Source: Acidocella aquatica
GTDB taxonomy: Bacteria > Pseudomonadota > Alphaproteobacteria > Acetobacterales > Acetobacteraceae
Assembly (NCBI RefSeq): GCF_030160635.1
Contig: NZ_BSOS01000007.1
Coordinates: 124,001-188,000 of the forward strand
Length of the DNA stretch: 64,000 bases
Direction of reading: 5' to 3'
Shown here: in pieces, positions 23,074-32,618 of the stretch
Layout of the letters: each line of letters begins with the position of its first letter
Numbering within the stretch: position 1 is the first letter of the stretch
Translations under genes and position numbers: made by a program
The notes under the pieces: generated by a model
Databases searched by the model: none
Told to the model about the DNA's origin: nothing
What the model saw: only the letters and a program-made list of their open reading frames with translations

Positions 23074-24390
23074 TCAGAAATCCGCCGGGGTGCAGCGATG
23101 ACCGGCGGCCTGAAGCTCGTTGCAAAAATGCGCAGCGGCGACTTTGTTTTCGAAACCGCCGACACGCAGCCGGTAAAAGGTTTTGCCGCCCAGCGTAACA
23201 GGGGCGATTTGCGGCGAACGGCCCACAAAAAGAGCCGGTGAGGATTTGGCAAGATGTGACCAGGCGCGCTGCGCGTCATTACGGGAGTTGAGCGCTCCGA
23301 GCTGCACCGTGGCGGCGGATGGGACGCTGGATGATGCGGCCTCAGCCGCCATGATGGCGCTATAAGGCTGCGAATAAGGCGCGGGTGTTGGTGTGGGCGC
23401 CGTAACGGGGGAAATCTGCGCCACCACGGGAGACGGCGGCGGCGCGGCGGCGGCCAGCGGGGTTGGCCGCGCCAGTGGCGCCGCGGGGGTGGTGGCCGAT
23501 TGCGGCAAGGGCGTGGCTGTCACCGGGGCGGGCGCCGGCACCTGCTGAACGGTCGGCGGCGGCGGCGCCGGAGGTGGCACGGACTGCGACTGCGCGATCA
23601 GGGTGGAGAAACCATCGAGGGCGCTGTTCACCTGATCAGGGGGCAGATCAATCGCCAGCACCTGACGGGCTTCATCCTTGCGGCCGGAGGCGACCAGGGC
23701 GGCGGCGTAATCCTCGCGGATTTTGGGCGTGGCCTGCGGGCTGGTGGCGAGCGGGCCGAGATATTGCAGGGCAAGCGGGCCGTTGCCGGAAAGGGCCAGC
23801 GAGAGGCCGAGGTTCACCTCGACGGCGGTAAGGCTTGGGTCGGCCAGCAGCGCCTTCTGGTAGGGGTCGACCGCGCCGGCGAAATTACCCTGCAGGTCAC
23901 GGGCGATGCCAAGGTCGTTCAGGGCGTTGGCGTTGCCCGGATCGTCCTGCACGGCCCGCATGAAAGCAAGTTCAGCCGCATGGGGATCGGTTTTGAGCAG
24001 GCAGCGCCCCTGCCCTGTTTCCGCCACGGCGGATTTGGGGTCATGCTGCAGCGCCAGCTGATAGGCGGCCACGGATGCGGGGCAGCGGTTCAGGGCGTAA
24101 TAAGCATCGCCTTCATGCTCCAAGGCCTGAACATTGCCGGGATCAGTCGCGAGGATGGACTGGCTGACCGAGAGCGCCATATTCGGGTCGCCGCCGGCGA
24201 TCGCGGCATCGGCGACATTCAGCGTGTTCGTGCCGATCTGCGCATTCGCCACCGCGTTGTTCGCAGCGCTTTGCTGTGCGCAGGAAGCCAGAAGCAAGAC
24301 CGGCACCAGCCAGATGGCGCTTGGCCGCCTCAGTGACAATCTGTTGAATTGGGCCATCTCAAACAATCCGGCTCTGTGAAAAATTTTCAT
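23074..24390 (-). CDS. TPR and SPOR lipoprotein at the end of the Tad operon
   Basis: This 438-residue protein has a lipoprotein signal ending LLLASC (Cys37 from the first ATG, or Cys26 if the ATG at 24357 is used). About five tetratricopeptide repeats follow (residues 55-250), as in TadD pilotins. A Pro/Ala-rich linker (275-340) leads to a C-terminal SPOR domain (about 358-438). TadD helps pilus secretin assembly, and SPOR domains bind denuded glycan at division septa. The fusion suggests septal or polar placement of the pilus machine. It follows tadC by eight bases and is the last gene before the terminator. Confidence 0.85.
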   Translation of the reverse strand: MKIFHRAGLFEMAQFNRLSLRRPSAIWLVPVLLLASCAQQSAANNAVANAQIGTNTLNVADAAIAGGDPNMALSVSQSILATDPGNVQALEHEGDAYYALNRCPASVAAYQLALQHDPKSAVAETGQGRCLLKTDPHAAELAFMRAVQDDPGNANALNDLGIARDLQGNFAGAVDPYQKALLADPSLTAVEVNLGLSLALSGNGPLALQYLGPLATSPQATPKIREDYAAALVASGRKDEARQVLAIDLPPDQVNSALDGFSTLIAQSQSVPPPAPPPPTVQQVPAPAPVTATPLPQSATTPAAPLARPTPLAAAAPPPSPVVAQISPVTAPTPTPAPYSQPYSAIMAAEAASSSVPSAATVQLGALNSRNDAQRAWSHLAKSSPALFVGRSPQIAPVTLGGKTFYRLRVGGFENKVAAAHFCNELQAAGHRCTPADF

Positions 24391-24398
24391 GGTTTACT

Positions 24399-25340
24399 CT
24401 ACTTTTGCCCATGGAGGGTCGCCAAGACATTGATGATCGCAGGCCCTGCCACGACCAGAAAGACGCACGGCAAAATAAAAAGAATCATCGGGATGGTCAT
24501 TAAGGTCGGCAAGCGGCCGGCGCGTTCCTCGAATTTGATGAGGGCCTCCTGGCGCAGCTCCCCCGAGAGCGAGCGCAACGCCTGGGTGAGCGGGGTGCCA
24601 TAGTGCAGGGATTGTATCAGCGTCGTCGCCAGGCGCTTCAGCGGGTCCAGCCCGGTGCGCTGGCCGAGCGATTCCATCGCCTGGCGCATGTCCGAGCCGA
24701 TCTGCAATTCGCGTGAAGTCTGGGTCAGCTCTTTCGCCAGGGCAGAATTGAGTCCTTCCAGCTCCTGCGCCACGCGCGCCAGCCCGGCTTCCAGAGCCAG
24801 GCCTGCATCCGCGCAGATCACCATCATGTCCAGCGCATCCGGCACGCCGGCTTCAACCTGCTTAAGATGGCGGGTACGGATATTGGTTGCGATTGTCTCC
24901 GGCAGGAGCAGGCCGGCCATCGCGGCGCCGCCGATTTTGACCACCATCCACAGCAAGCCGCTGCCGACATCGCGCAGGGCAAAAAAGACCAGCACCGGCA
25001 GCAGCAGCCCGAGCATGATTTTCGCGCCGATGAACAGGCCAAGCCCCCGCCCGCCGCGGAAGCCGGCACCTTCCAGCGTCGCGGTCATTTCCGCCAGCGT
25101 CTTGCCCGAAAGAAGGCCGCTGCGCGCGATGAACATACCAAAGGCGGAGAGTATCCGCAGCAGCAGGGCGCCCTCGGGCTTGTGTGCCACCGGTTGCTGC
25201 GCCTGGCCGCCTGATTTGACGAATTCGATACGGCTGGCAAGCCGCCCGGAGCGGGCAAGCTCGTTTGCCAGATAGAAGCCCGCCACCACGACGAGAAGGA
25301 ACAGAAAAACGACGGCTAAAAAGATATATGTTTGGGGCAT
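24399..25340 (-). CDS. tadC: Tad pilus inner-membrane platform protein TadC
   Basis: TadC is one of two GspF-like platform proteins of the Tad/Flp pilus. The 313-residue protein has a T2SSF domain in its second half (DMMVICADAGLALEAGLARV, shortened here to its core) and hydrophobic segments at the N-terminus, near 105-145 and at the C-terminus. It follows tadB by nine bases in the same operon. TadB and TadC are paralogues, and the order B then C fits other Tad loci. Confidence 0.9.
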   Translation of the reverse strand: MPQTYIFLAVVFLFLLVVVAGFYLANELARSGRLASRIEFVKSGGQAQQPVAHKPEGALLLRILSAFGMFIARSGLLSGKTLAEMTATLEGAGFRGGRGLGLFIGAKIMLGLLLPVLVFFALRDVGSGLLWMVVKIGGAAMAGLLLPETIATNIRTRHLKQVEAGVPDALDMMVICADAGLALEAGLARVAQELEGLNSALAKELTQTSRELQIGSDMRQAMESLGQRTGLDPLKRLATTLIQSLHYGTPLTQALRSLSGELRQEALIKFEERAGRLPTLMTIPMILFILPCVFLVVAGPAIINVLATLHGQK

Positions 25341-25349
25341 GATATCGCG

Positions 25350-26339
25350 CTACTTCAAAACATTGCTGATCATGTATTGGATCGTTCCCATGCCGATCCC
25401 CATCAGCAGGATGGCGACGCCAAGTACGGATTCACCGCTTTTCGTGGTGAACAGCATCATGATGTATTCGCGCTGCATCACAAAGATCGCGCCGGCAGCG
25501 ATAAAGGGCAGAACCGAGAGGATCAGCGCGCTGGTGCGCGCCTCCGCGGTGAGCGCATAACCACGCGCCTTCAGGCCGACACGTTTGCGGATCACCTCGG
25601 CCAGGGTTTCCAGCGTCTGCGTGATGCCGCCGCCCGAACGAGCCTGCAATGTTAGCGCGGTTGCGAAAAACTGATATTCGGTGAGTTTGATCCGCTGCGA
25701 AAGCTCCCGCAGGGCGATGTCGAGCGGAATGCCGATCGAAACTTTGTCGGCCAGAACGTCGAACTCTGTCTTGGTCGGCTCCTGCGCATCGCGCGCGACC
25801 GTGCGCAGGGCTTCACCGATGGGAATGCCAACGCGCACGCAACGCACGATGGTGCTCAGCGCATCTGGAAATTGTTCCAACAGCTTGGCGTTCCGCCGGT
25901 TGGTGAACCAGTTGAAGACGAATTTGGTCAGCACCAGCCAGATAACGGGGGAGGCAAAATAAGTCAGCAGAAATACGAGAGCCTTGTAACCGCTCAGCGG
26001 ATGCGAGGCCATCAAGACCACCACGGCGGTGAGCACCAGGGTCAGCGGCGGGACCAGCCACCATTTGATCGGGTAGGTCTCGGCCTGGCGCAGGTCGACG
26101 CCGATAAATCCCGCTGCCCTTTCCTTGAGCTCCTGGATTCTCGAGACTTTATGGGTCAACGAGATTTCCTCAACCGCGGTTTTTATCGATCGCTCCCCTG
26201 GAGCAACAACATCCTGCATACGGAGCTGAAGCTTCTGTTGCCGGTCATAGCTTTGCAGAATCGAAACGAGAACAATCCCCGCCAGAACCAGCAGGACGAC
26301 GATGATGGCAAACAGAAAAACAAGTTCGTGGAAAATCAT
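25350..26339 (-). CDS. tadB: Tad pilus inner-membrane platform protein TadB
   Basis: TadB forms the inner-membrane platform with TadC and is driven by the CpaF ATPase. The 329-residue protein has an N-terminal helix (about 8-28), a pair of helices near 90-135, the T2SSF domain with FPDALSTIVRCVRVGIPIGEA (core near 160-180) and a C-terminal helix. Its start overlaps the end of cpaF by four bases, so the two are coupled. Confidence 0.9.
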   Translation of the reverse strand: MIFHELVFLFAIIVVLLVLAGIVLVSILQSYDRQQKLQLRMQDVVAPGERSIKTAVEEISLTHKVSRIQELKERAAGFIGVDLRQAETYPIKWWLVPPLTLVLTAVVVLMASHPLSGYKALVFLLTYFASPVIWLVLTKFVFNWFTNRRNAKLLEQFPDALSTIVRCVRVGIPIGEALRTVARDAQEPTKTEFDVLADKVSIGIPLDIALRELSQRIKLTEYQFFATALTLQARSGGGITQTLETLAEVIRKRVGLKARGYALTAEARTSALILSVLPFIAAGAIFVMQREYIMMLFTTKSGESVLGVAILLMGIGMGTIQYMISNVLK

Positions 26340-27784
26340 CCGATGTCATCCAGAGCGGCCATCCAGGAACGGTCAAGGCCGAAATATTGCAGCCGTTCAT
26401 GGAAGGCGGAGCGGATGCGGCTGACCTCGTAACGGCCGGTCAGCTTGCCGGTGGCGGTCTCGCCCGTGACCTCGAATTTGAAGATGTCGTTGAGCAGCTG
26501 GGTCTCACCCTCAATGCCCGCGATTTCAGTGACCTGGGTGACGCGCCGGCCACCGTCGCGCTGGCGTTCCACCTGCACGATGATGTTAACTGCCGCCACC
26601 ACCTGCGTGCGGATGGCCTTTGGCGAGAGGCCCATGCTCGACATCTGCACCATGTTCTCGATACGCGCCAGCGCGTCGCGCGTGTTGTTGGCGTGAATGG
26701 TGGACATCGAGCCATCGTGGCCGGTGTTCATGGCCTGCAACATATCGAATGCCTCGGCGCCGCGGACCTCACCGATGATGATCCGGTCAGGGCGCATACG
26801 CAGCGCGTTACGCACGAGATCGCGGGCGTTGACCTCGCCCTTGCCCTCCAGGCTGGCCGGGCGGGTTTCCAGGCGCACCACATGCGGCTGCTGCAATTGC
26901 AGTTCGGCGGCGTCTTCCACCGTGACGACACGCTCGGCGGGATCGATGAAGCGGCTCATTGCGTTCATCATCGTGGTCTTGCCCGAGCCGGTGCCGCCGG
27001 AGACGATGATGTTCAGACGGGTGCGGGCCGCAATTTCGAGAATACGGGCGATCGGCGGCGTGAGCGAGCCGTATTGGATCAGCTTCTCGAAGTCGATCGG
27101 CTTTTTGGAGAATTTACGAATGGAGAGCGAGGGGCCATCAATCGCCAGCGGGGGGAGGATGATGTTGACGCGCGAGCCGTCCTTCAAGCGCGCATCGCAC
27201 ATCGGGCTTGCTTCATCGACACGGCGGCCAACGGAGGCGGCGATGCGCTGGCAGACGTTGGTCAGATGCGTCCAGTCGCGGAAGCGCACCGGCACCTGCA
27301 CCAGCTTGCCGCCACGCTCCACGAAGGTATGGTCGGGGCCGTTGACCATGATGTCGTTGATCGAATCGTCAAGCAGCAAAGGCTCCAGCGGGCCGAGGCC
27401 CAGCATGTCGTCAACCAGCTCTGTTGCCAGGCTGCGCTGCTCGCGGCCATTCAACTGAACGCGCTTCTCGGTTGCCAGATCGGAGATCAGACGTTCCACC
27501 TCGATGAGCAGGCGATCAGGATGCAGGCTGGCGACAGCCGTGGCATCCATGCGCGCGAGGCAAAGCGCGCGCAATTCAGCGATATCGGAACGGGTGGTGA
27601 TGGCGGCCGCGTGCGCGGCTGCCGCCGCGATTGTGGCGCTGGCCGCCGCGTCGGAGGTAGTGCGCGCGGAAACCGGCGTTGAAGCGGCCGTAGGCGCCAC
27701 AGTGCCCCCCCCCTGCGCCGCCAGTATGTTGCTGGCCTGCTCGTTACGGCGCCGGCCGAAAATGGGGATGTTGGCGTCAGTCAT
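26336..27784 (-). CDS. cpaF: Tad pilus ATPase CpaF/TadA
   Basis: This secretion ATPase powers Flp pilus assembly, and in some species retraction. The 482-residue protein has a variable N-terminal segment rich in Ala/Thr, the CpaF N-domain (ELVDDMLGLGPLEPLL), Walker A SGGTGSGKTT near residue 260, the Asp box after it and the His box in MSTIHANNTRDAL. The ATG at 27784 is chosen over an in-frame upstream extension that enters cpaE. It lies four bases after the cpaE stop. Confidence 0.95.
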   Translation of the reverse strand: MTDANIPIFGRRRNEQASNILAAQGGGTVAPTAASTPVSARTTSDAAASATIAAAAAHAAAITTRSDIAELRALCLARMDATAVASLHPDRLLIEVERLISDLATEKRVQLNGREQRSLATELVDDMLGLGPLEPLLLDDSINDIMVNGPDHTFVERGGKLVQVPVRFRDWTHLTNVCQRIAASVGRRVDEASPMCDARLKDGSRVNIILPPLAIDGPSLSIRKFSKKPIDFEKLIQYGSLTPPIARILEIAARTRLNIIVSGGTGSGKTTMMNAMSRFIDPAERVVTVEDAAELQLQQPHVVRLETRPASLEGKGEVNARDLVRNALRMRPDRIIIGEVRGAEAFDMLQAMNTGHDGSMSTIHANNTRDALARIENMVQMSSMGLSPKAIRTQVVAAVNIIVQVERQRDGGRRVTQVTEIAGIEGETQLLNDIFKFEVTGETATGKLTGRYEVSRIRSAFHERLQYFGLDRSWMAALDDIG

Positions 27785-27788
27785 CGCC

Positions 27789-29051
27789 TTAACCTTTTTG
27801 TAGGCCGAACATCTTGAACAGCCCCGACACGGCGCCCGTTGAGGAGGAGCCGGCAACGCCGCCATCCTCACGGCCGCCGACGAAGCCGATTTCACGCGAC
27901 AGATCGATGATCGCCTGCCGGAACGGACCGGAGCTCGTTACCGCCGGGTCGCCAAAGCTGGCGCTCTCATTCAGTTGTTTGGGGATATCGGGGATCACCA
28001 CATCGATCTTCACCTTCAGCGCCTCCTCAATCTGCTTGCGGGTGAGACCGCCGGGGCGGCCCTGGCGGTTGAGCACGATGGTCGGGCTTTGCGGCTGCCA
28101 CGGCCCGTTGGGCAGGCCGAGCAGGCGCAATGTGTCGCGCACACTGGCCAATGAGGGGTCCATGACGATTACGCGGTGATGCGCGTATTCGATCAGTTCC
28201 CGGTTGCATTGCATGGGCAGGAACGGCACGTCCATGATGATGAAATTATAGCGCACGCGCAGGGTCTCGATCAGGCGGCGGGCCGCGCCTGGCGCATAGT
28301 TCAGAGGATCGTTCAGTTTTTCCTCCGAGGCGAGAACCTGCAGCCGCTCGGCCACCGGCTGCGCCGCGCGCTCGACGAACAGCGGGTCGATACGGTCCGG
28401 CGTTTCCAGCGCCATGCGCAGGCCGGGGCCGGTTTTGGCGCCGAGCAGCAGGGCGCCGGAGCCCATGTGCAGGTCAGACTCGAGGAACACCGTATGGCGC
28501 TTGGCGATGACCCCCAGCAGCCACGCAAGATTGCCGGCGATGGTGGTGCTGCCCACCCCGCCGCGCGCACCCATGACCGCGATGACGCGGCCGCCGCGCG
28601 TGGCATCCTGGCCGACGGTTTTGCGGGTAACCAGCGGCGCGAAATAGCGGGCGACCGCCTCGCGGGTGATTGGCTTGAAGATATATTCCATCACCCCCAT
28701 GCCGCGGGTGATATGGCGGTAAAAATCCACATCGTCGGTATCGCCGATAACCAGCACCCGCACGCCGGGCTCCACGACATCAGACAGTTCGCCAAGCGCG
28801 TGCAGCGGCTGTTCCTCGCCCGCGATGTCGACAATCAACACTTCCGGCGTTTGCAGCTTGGCCATGGCGGCAATGGCGGTGCGGACCGTGCCGCGCCTTA
28901 TATCCATGCCATTTGCGACCTGATCGCCGAGACCGTCCCGCAACACCTGTTCGGTCGCGGGGTCTCCCAGAAATGCGAGCACGGTCAGACGATCGGGGCG
29001 ATTGGTCAGCCCGCCGTCAGTAGAGGTTACGCGTGGACCCTGTTGGCTCAT
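27789..29051 (-). CDS. cpaE: Tad pilus localisation ATPase CpaE/TadZ
   Basis: CpaE is a ParA/MinD-like protein that positions the Tad machine, often at a cell pole. The 420-residue protein has an N-terminal atypical receiver-like domain (residues 20-145) and a C-terminal ATPase domain. The P-loop reads GARGGVGSTT (about 158-167), in which the usual lysine of the deviant Walker motif is replaced, as in many CpaE proteins. IMDVPFLP is the Walker B region. It lies between the short CpaD-like gene and cpaF. Confidence 0.92.
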   Translation of the reverse strand: MSQQGPRVTSTDGGLTNRPDRLTVLAFLGDPATEQVLRDGLGDQVANGMDIRRGTVRTAIAAMAKLQTPEVLIVDIAGEEQPLHALGELSDVVEPGVRVLVIGDTDDVDFYRHITRGMGVMEYIFKPITREAVARYFAPLVTRKTVGQDATRGGRVIAVMGARGGVGSTTIAGNLAWLLGVIAKRHTVFLESDLHMGSGALLLGAKTGPGLRMALETPDRIDPLFVERAAQPVAERLQVLASEEKLNDPLNYAPGAARRLIETLRVRYNFIIMDVPFLPMQCNRELIEYAHHRVIVMDPSLASVRDTLRLLGLPNGPWQPQSPTIVLNRQGRPGGLTRKQIEEALKVKIDVVIPDIPKQLNESASFGDPAVTSSGPFRQAIIDLSREIGFVGGREDGGVAGSSSTGAVSGLFKMFGLQKG

Positions 29052-29097
29052 GCCGCAGTCCTTGTGTTAAAATGTCTTGCCGTGAAATCAAACATTT

Positions 29098-29418
29098 TTA
29101 GTTACCCACCGTCGTGCTGATGAAAACGGAGGTCGGGTTGACCTGGGTCTGCAGACCAGCCGCGGTGCCGGCGCCGTTGGCGCCAAGCGCCTTGTCAACG
29201 CCCGCCGCAGCGGCCACTCCGTTGGCATAAGGTTCAGACTTGCCGCTTATCAGATCGGACGGATCGGCCACCTGCTGGGCAATATCCTCCCTGCTGGCGC
29301 CTGTCGCCGACCAGGTTCCTGGCCGCTGATACGGGTCCAGCACACAGCCGCTCAGGCTGAGCAGCATCACACAAAATGAGAAAAAAGCCAGCGAGCGCAA
29401 GGGGAATGATCCTTTCAC
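29098..29418 (-). CDS. Short CpaD-like pilus lipoprotein
   Basis: This 106-residue protein has a signal peptide ending LLSLSGC, with the lipidated Cys at residue 25. It then has YQRPGTW, a motif of CpaD pilus-assembly lipoproteins, and a NPTSVFIST tail. Full CpaD proteins are about twice as long. It sits exactly where CpaD belongs, between cpaC and cpaE, and overlaps the secretin gene by four bases. It is either a minimal CpaD or an unrelated small secretin partner. Confidence 0.75.
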   Translation of the reverse strand: MKGSFPLRSLAFFSFCVMLLSLSGCVLDPYQRPGTWSATGASREDIAQQVADPSDLISGKSEPYANGVAAAAGVDKALGANGAGTAAGLQTQVNPTSVFISTTVGN

Positions 29419-30860
29419 TGTACGATGAACCCGGCATCGCCTGGAATGGTGGTGCTGGCTGTGTTGGTGCCGTTGTCGCGCAGCATGAAGATCCGCTGCA
29501 GATCGTTGGGCGGGGTCCAGCCATCATCGGGTGATGCCAGGGCGCCGGGGTTGCTGACCGGGTTGACCAGATAGGGTGTGACCGTGATCACGACTTCCTG
29601 CTGCTGACGCTGAAAGGCATCGCCCCGGAAGAGAGCGCCGATGATCGGCGTCTCGCTCAGGCCCGGCACGCCGTTATCAACCTGATTGGACTGATCCTCC
29701 AGCAAGCCCGCAATGGCCATGCCCTGGCCGCTACCCAGGATGACGGTGCTGGATGCCGCGGTGACATTGAGCGAGGGGACGCTAAACACCTGGCCACCCG
29801 TGGCGCCCGAGGAAATATTCGCGGAGTTGGCTGAGTTCAGTTCGCTGAGCTGCGGCGCCACCTGCAGGGAGATCCGGCCATCGGAAAACACCGTCGGAAT
29901 GAAGGTGAGCAATACGCCGTAGTTTTTAAACGTGACCGTCACCACGCCGTTCGCCGAGCTGACCGGGATGGGAAACTGCCCACCGACCTGGAAGCTGGCC
30001 TGCGTGCCGCTTAATGTCGTTAAAGTTGGCTCGGCCAGAATATGCGCCAGATTGTCGGTGGCCAGGGCGTCGATGACGCCTTCGAAATTGCCGCCGGGGA
30101 AGATGACGCCAAGCCCGCCCTGCGTGGTGGGAGAGAGTGAAGCGGCTGCGGAGCCTGTTGATCCGGTTAGCACGAACTTGCCGATATTGAAGCCAGCACT
30201 CGTGACCGCACCCCAGTTGATGCCGAGTTCACGCGTCGTGTTGCGCGACATGGAGGCGATGCGGACCTTCAGTTCAACCTGGATCGGCTCCTGCACCTGC
30301 AGATTATTAACCACGGTGCCGCTGGGAGAGATCAGCTTGGCCTGCTCAACGACATTGGCCGCCTGCTCTGGCGTGCGCACCGTGCCGCGCACAACCACAC
30401 CGCCAGGCTCGGTCTCGGAGGTGACGCTGTTGCCAGGGGCGGCTTTATCGACCTGGGACTGGAGCCGGTCGTTAACGAAGGAGGAGGGATGAACCGAGAC
30501 CGAATACTGGGCAATGGTGTTGCCCGCCGTGTCGGTGGTGACGATGGTGGTCTCGCCCGTGTTAGTGCCGAACACAAACATGGTGTTCGGGCTGGCCGGG
30601 CGCACCTCGACGATGCTGGGGTCGGCGGCAAAGATATTCGCCACCGGGTGCGGCAATTTGACCAGCTGGCCACTGCCCTTGGCGAGCGATATGCCGCCGA
30701 AGAACGCCGGCCCGGTGGCAACGACCGGTGGCGAAACACCAGCAGCCGCTGAGCCGTCAAGCGGTTGGGGCTGGTCCTGCGCCAAGGCGAGAACAGGAAC
30801 CAGACCAATTGCGGCCGATAGAACAAGCGGGACGTATCCGCGTTTTGATGGGGCGGTCAT
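29415..30860 (-). CDS. cpaC: Tad pilus secretin CpaC/RcpA
   Basis: This is the outer-membrane secretin through which the Flp pilus passes. The 481-residue protein has a signal peptide (cleavage after about residue 28, ALAQDQ), the N-terminal pilus-locus domain (about 50-130) with ANIFAADPSIVEVRP, a BON-like segment, and the secretin domain (about 225-430) with VPGLSETPIIGALFRGDAF. The C-terminal tail (DDGWTPPNDLQRIF) is typical of CpaC. It overlaps cpaB by one base and the lipoprotein gene by four. Confidence 0.94.
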   Translation of the reverse strand: MTAPSKRGYVPLVLSAAIGLVPVLALAQDQPQPLDGSAAAGVSPPVVATGPAFFGGISLAKGSGQLVKLPHPVANIFAADPSIVEVRPASPNTMFVFGTNTGETTIVTTDTAGNTIAQYSVSVHPSSFVNDRLQSQVDKAAPGNSVTSETEPGGVVVRGTVRTPEQAANVVEQAKLISPSGTVVNNLQVQEPIQVELKVRIASMSRNTTRELGINWGAVTSAGFNIGKFVLTGSTGSAAASLSPTTQGGLGVIFPGGNFEGVIDALATDNLAHILAEPTLTTLSGTQASFQVGGQFPIPVSSANGVVTVTFKNYGVLLTFIPTVFSDGRISLQVAPQLSELNSANSANISSGATGGQVFSVPSLNVTAASSTVILGSGQGMAIAGLLEDQSNQVDNGVPGLSETPIIGALFRGDAFQRQQQEVVITVTPYLVNPVSNPGALASPDDGWTPPNDLQRIFMLRDNGTNTASTTIPGDAGFIVQ

Positions 30861-31699
30861 CAGAAGCTATAATCCTGTTCGTTGGGGGTGCCCTGGAATA
30901 CCTTGACAGTTGAAACTTGCGGCACTGATGGATGCTGGTTGGCCAGGGCCGGCGAGACATCCCCCGCCCAGACAGGTTGGGCGGGCTGCGCGTTCAACTG
31001 TACCGCTCCTGCGCGGGCCTGCGAGGAGTGGACGATGAGCGAAAGTTTTCCAAGATTGGTCGCCACCAGAATGCGGGCGGCCTGATCCTGGGTTACCTCC
31101 AGCGTGACGGTCTGCGCGGGAGGCCCGCCGTTAGGGGCGTTTTCCGCGGTTTTCACCAATTCGGCGCCGGTCGCGATGACGCGGACATCGCTGAGCACCA
31201 CTTCGGCGGCAATGCTTTTATCGCTCGGCGCGCCGCTGATCGACTGCGTGAGAAGCACGTCGACATTATCGCCCGGCCAGATCAGGCCGTTGGCGCCGGA
31301 GATATTATCAACGCCAACGGTGACAGCCCGCATGCCGGGCATCAGCACCGCCGCGAGAAAGCCATGGTCGCCGGGGCGAATGACTTCTGAGTCCAGAATG
31401 GGCGAGCCGGGAGCCAGCGAAGTGCGGATCATGGCGCCGGTAAGGGCCGCGCGGTTCTGCGGCGTGTCCTGCTCGGCGCCCAGCGGCGAGGTACCGGCCG
31501 CGACAGCCCCTGCCGAAATATCCGCCGGTTGCAAAAGGCTGCCGCCCTGCAGCTGCACGGCCGCGACCAGAATTTGTTCAGTCGCCGGCGGCGCCACCAC
31601 TTGCTGCTGCTTCGACTGCTTCAGGATGGAGAAGCCGAACAGCGCGACCGCGATCAGCGCCACGACCAGAACCCCGAATACTCCAAGACGAAAAATCAT
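30860..31699 (-). CDS. cpaB: Flp pilus assembly protein CpaB/RcpC
   Basis: CpaB is a periplasmic/inner-membrane component that stabilises the pilus secretin. The 279-residue protein has an N-terminal helix (about 5-25), a SAF domain (about 44-105, ILVAAVQLQGGSLLQPADI) and the RcpC domain with DNVDVLLTQSI. It follows cpaA by seven bases and overlaps cpaC by one base. The order A-B-C is the standard Tad order. Confidence 0.93.
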   Translation of the reverse strand: MIFRLGVFGVLVVALIAVALFGFSILKQSKQQQVVAPPATEQILVAAVQLQGGSLLQPADISAGAVAAGTSPLGAEQDTPQNRAALTGAMIRTSLAPGSPILDSEVIRPGDHGFLAAVLMPGMRAVTVGVDNISGANGLIWPGDNVDVLLTQSISGAPSDKSIAAEVVLSDVRVIATGAELVKTAENAPNGGPPAQTVTLEVTQDQAARILVATNLGKLSLIVHSSQARAGAVQLNAQPAQPVWAGDVSPALANQHPSVPQVSTVKVFQGTPNEQDYSF

Positions 31700-31706
31700 G
31701 TTCTAC

Positions 31707-32216
31707 CTAACGCTGAAAAGAAAGAGGTAAAAGAGTTACGATGGCACTGCCCGCGATTGCGCAAGCATAAGGCAAAGACGCGCGCCGGCTGATCCGCCAG
31801 GCTTCCGCCCGCAGCAGGCGCCGCAGCAGCCCGCCGGTTTTCAGCCCCTGCGGCTTGTGGACGACAAAGCCCAGAGACAGATAAAACAGCGCAAGAATAC
31901 CGCCGAAAACCACGACACGGAGAAAAAAAGCCAGTTCGGGTTGCAGCAGCGGCGGGATCAACAATGCCGTCGCGGCCCACAGCTTTACATCGCCCCCACC
32001 CATGGCGCCGAGCAGCCAGACGATGAACAGGACAAAGAATGCCCCGCCGGCCACGGCCAGCCCGGTGAACAGGGTGTGGTCAGCCAAGCGCGCGCAAAAA
32101 CCTAAAGCCAGCAAGGTGAGAGGCAGCCAATTGGGAACCGTCCGCGCCGCAAGGTCATGCAGCGCCGCATAAACAAGCAAACCCGCCGCCCCGATGGACA
32201 GAACCGCCGTTAACAT
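31707..32216 (-). CDS. cpaA: Prepilin peptidase CpaA/TadV
   Basis: CpaA is the membrane aspartyl protease that cleaves Flp prepilins. The 169-residue protein is polytopic and has the two catalytic aspartates, the first in AALHDLAARTVPNWL and the second in the GxGD-type motif MGGGDVKLW. It is the first gene of the Tad operon. The promoter at 32590-32618 would give it a leader of about 370 nt. Confidence 0.92.
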   Translation of the reverse strand: MLTAVLSIGAAGLLVYAALHDLAARTVPNWLPLTLLALGFCARLADHTLFTGLAVAGGAFFVLFIVWLLGAMGGGDVKLWAATALLIPPLLQPELAFFLRVVVFGGILALFYLSLGFVVHKPQGLKTGGLLRRLLRAEAWRISRRASLPYACAIAGSAIVTLLPLSFQR

Positions 32217-32589
32217 GCTGTTGCCCCTACAAAACGCCGCATCACCAAGATATTCCTTATTTGCCGGTCTTCATCTCACTGCCACATGTTCGCAAACTAA
32301 CCCAGGCATTCAAAAGTATCTTTGCAGGATCAAACGGAAAAATCGTAACAACAGGTAAAGTTTTCATGCCGCCTTGCATCCCCCGGAAAAAATTCCCCCC
32401 AGCAAGAACTCACGGGCCAGAAACCGGCCTGATTGTACAACTTTCAAACAAATGAGCGATCAGCTTTTAAATCCTTGTTCCCAGCCTCAGTTCCAAAAAA
32501 ACGACCCCGCCAACCCGCCATCTCATTACGAACGAGGTGAACCGGACCAATCTTCACTGGGCCGCGCCGTTCAATTATAGTTGTTCTGT

Positions 32590-32618
32590 AATACACGGAA
32601 TTTAGGGCATTTTGTCAA
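32590..32618 (-). promoter_or_regulatory. Sigma-70 promoter of the Tad operon
   Basis: On the minus strand this reads TTGACA, 17 bp, TGTATT. The same arrangement, with 14 of 17 spacer positions identical, lies before the pilin gene at 33284-33312. It is 374 bp upstream of cpaA. Confidence 0.7.
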
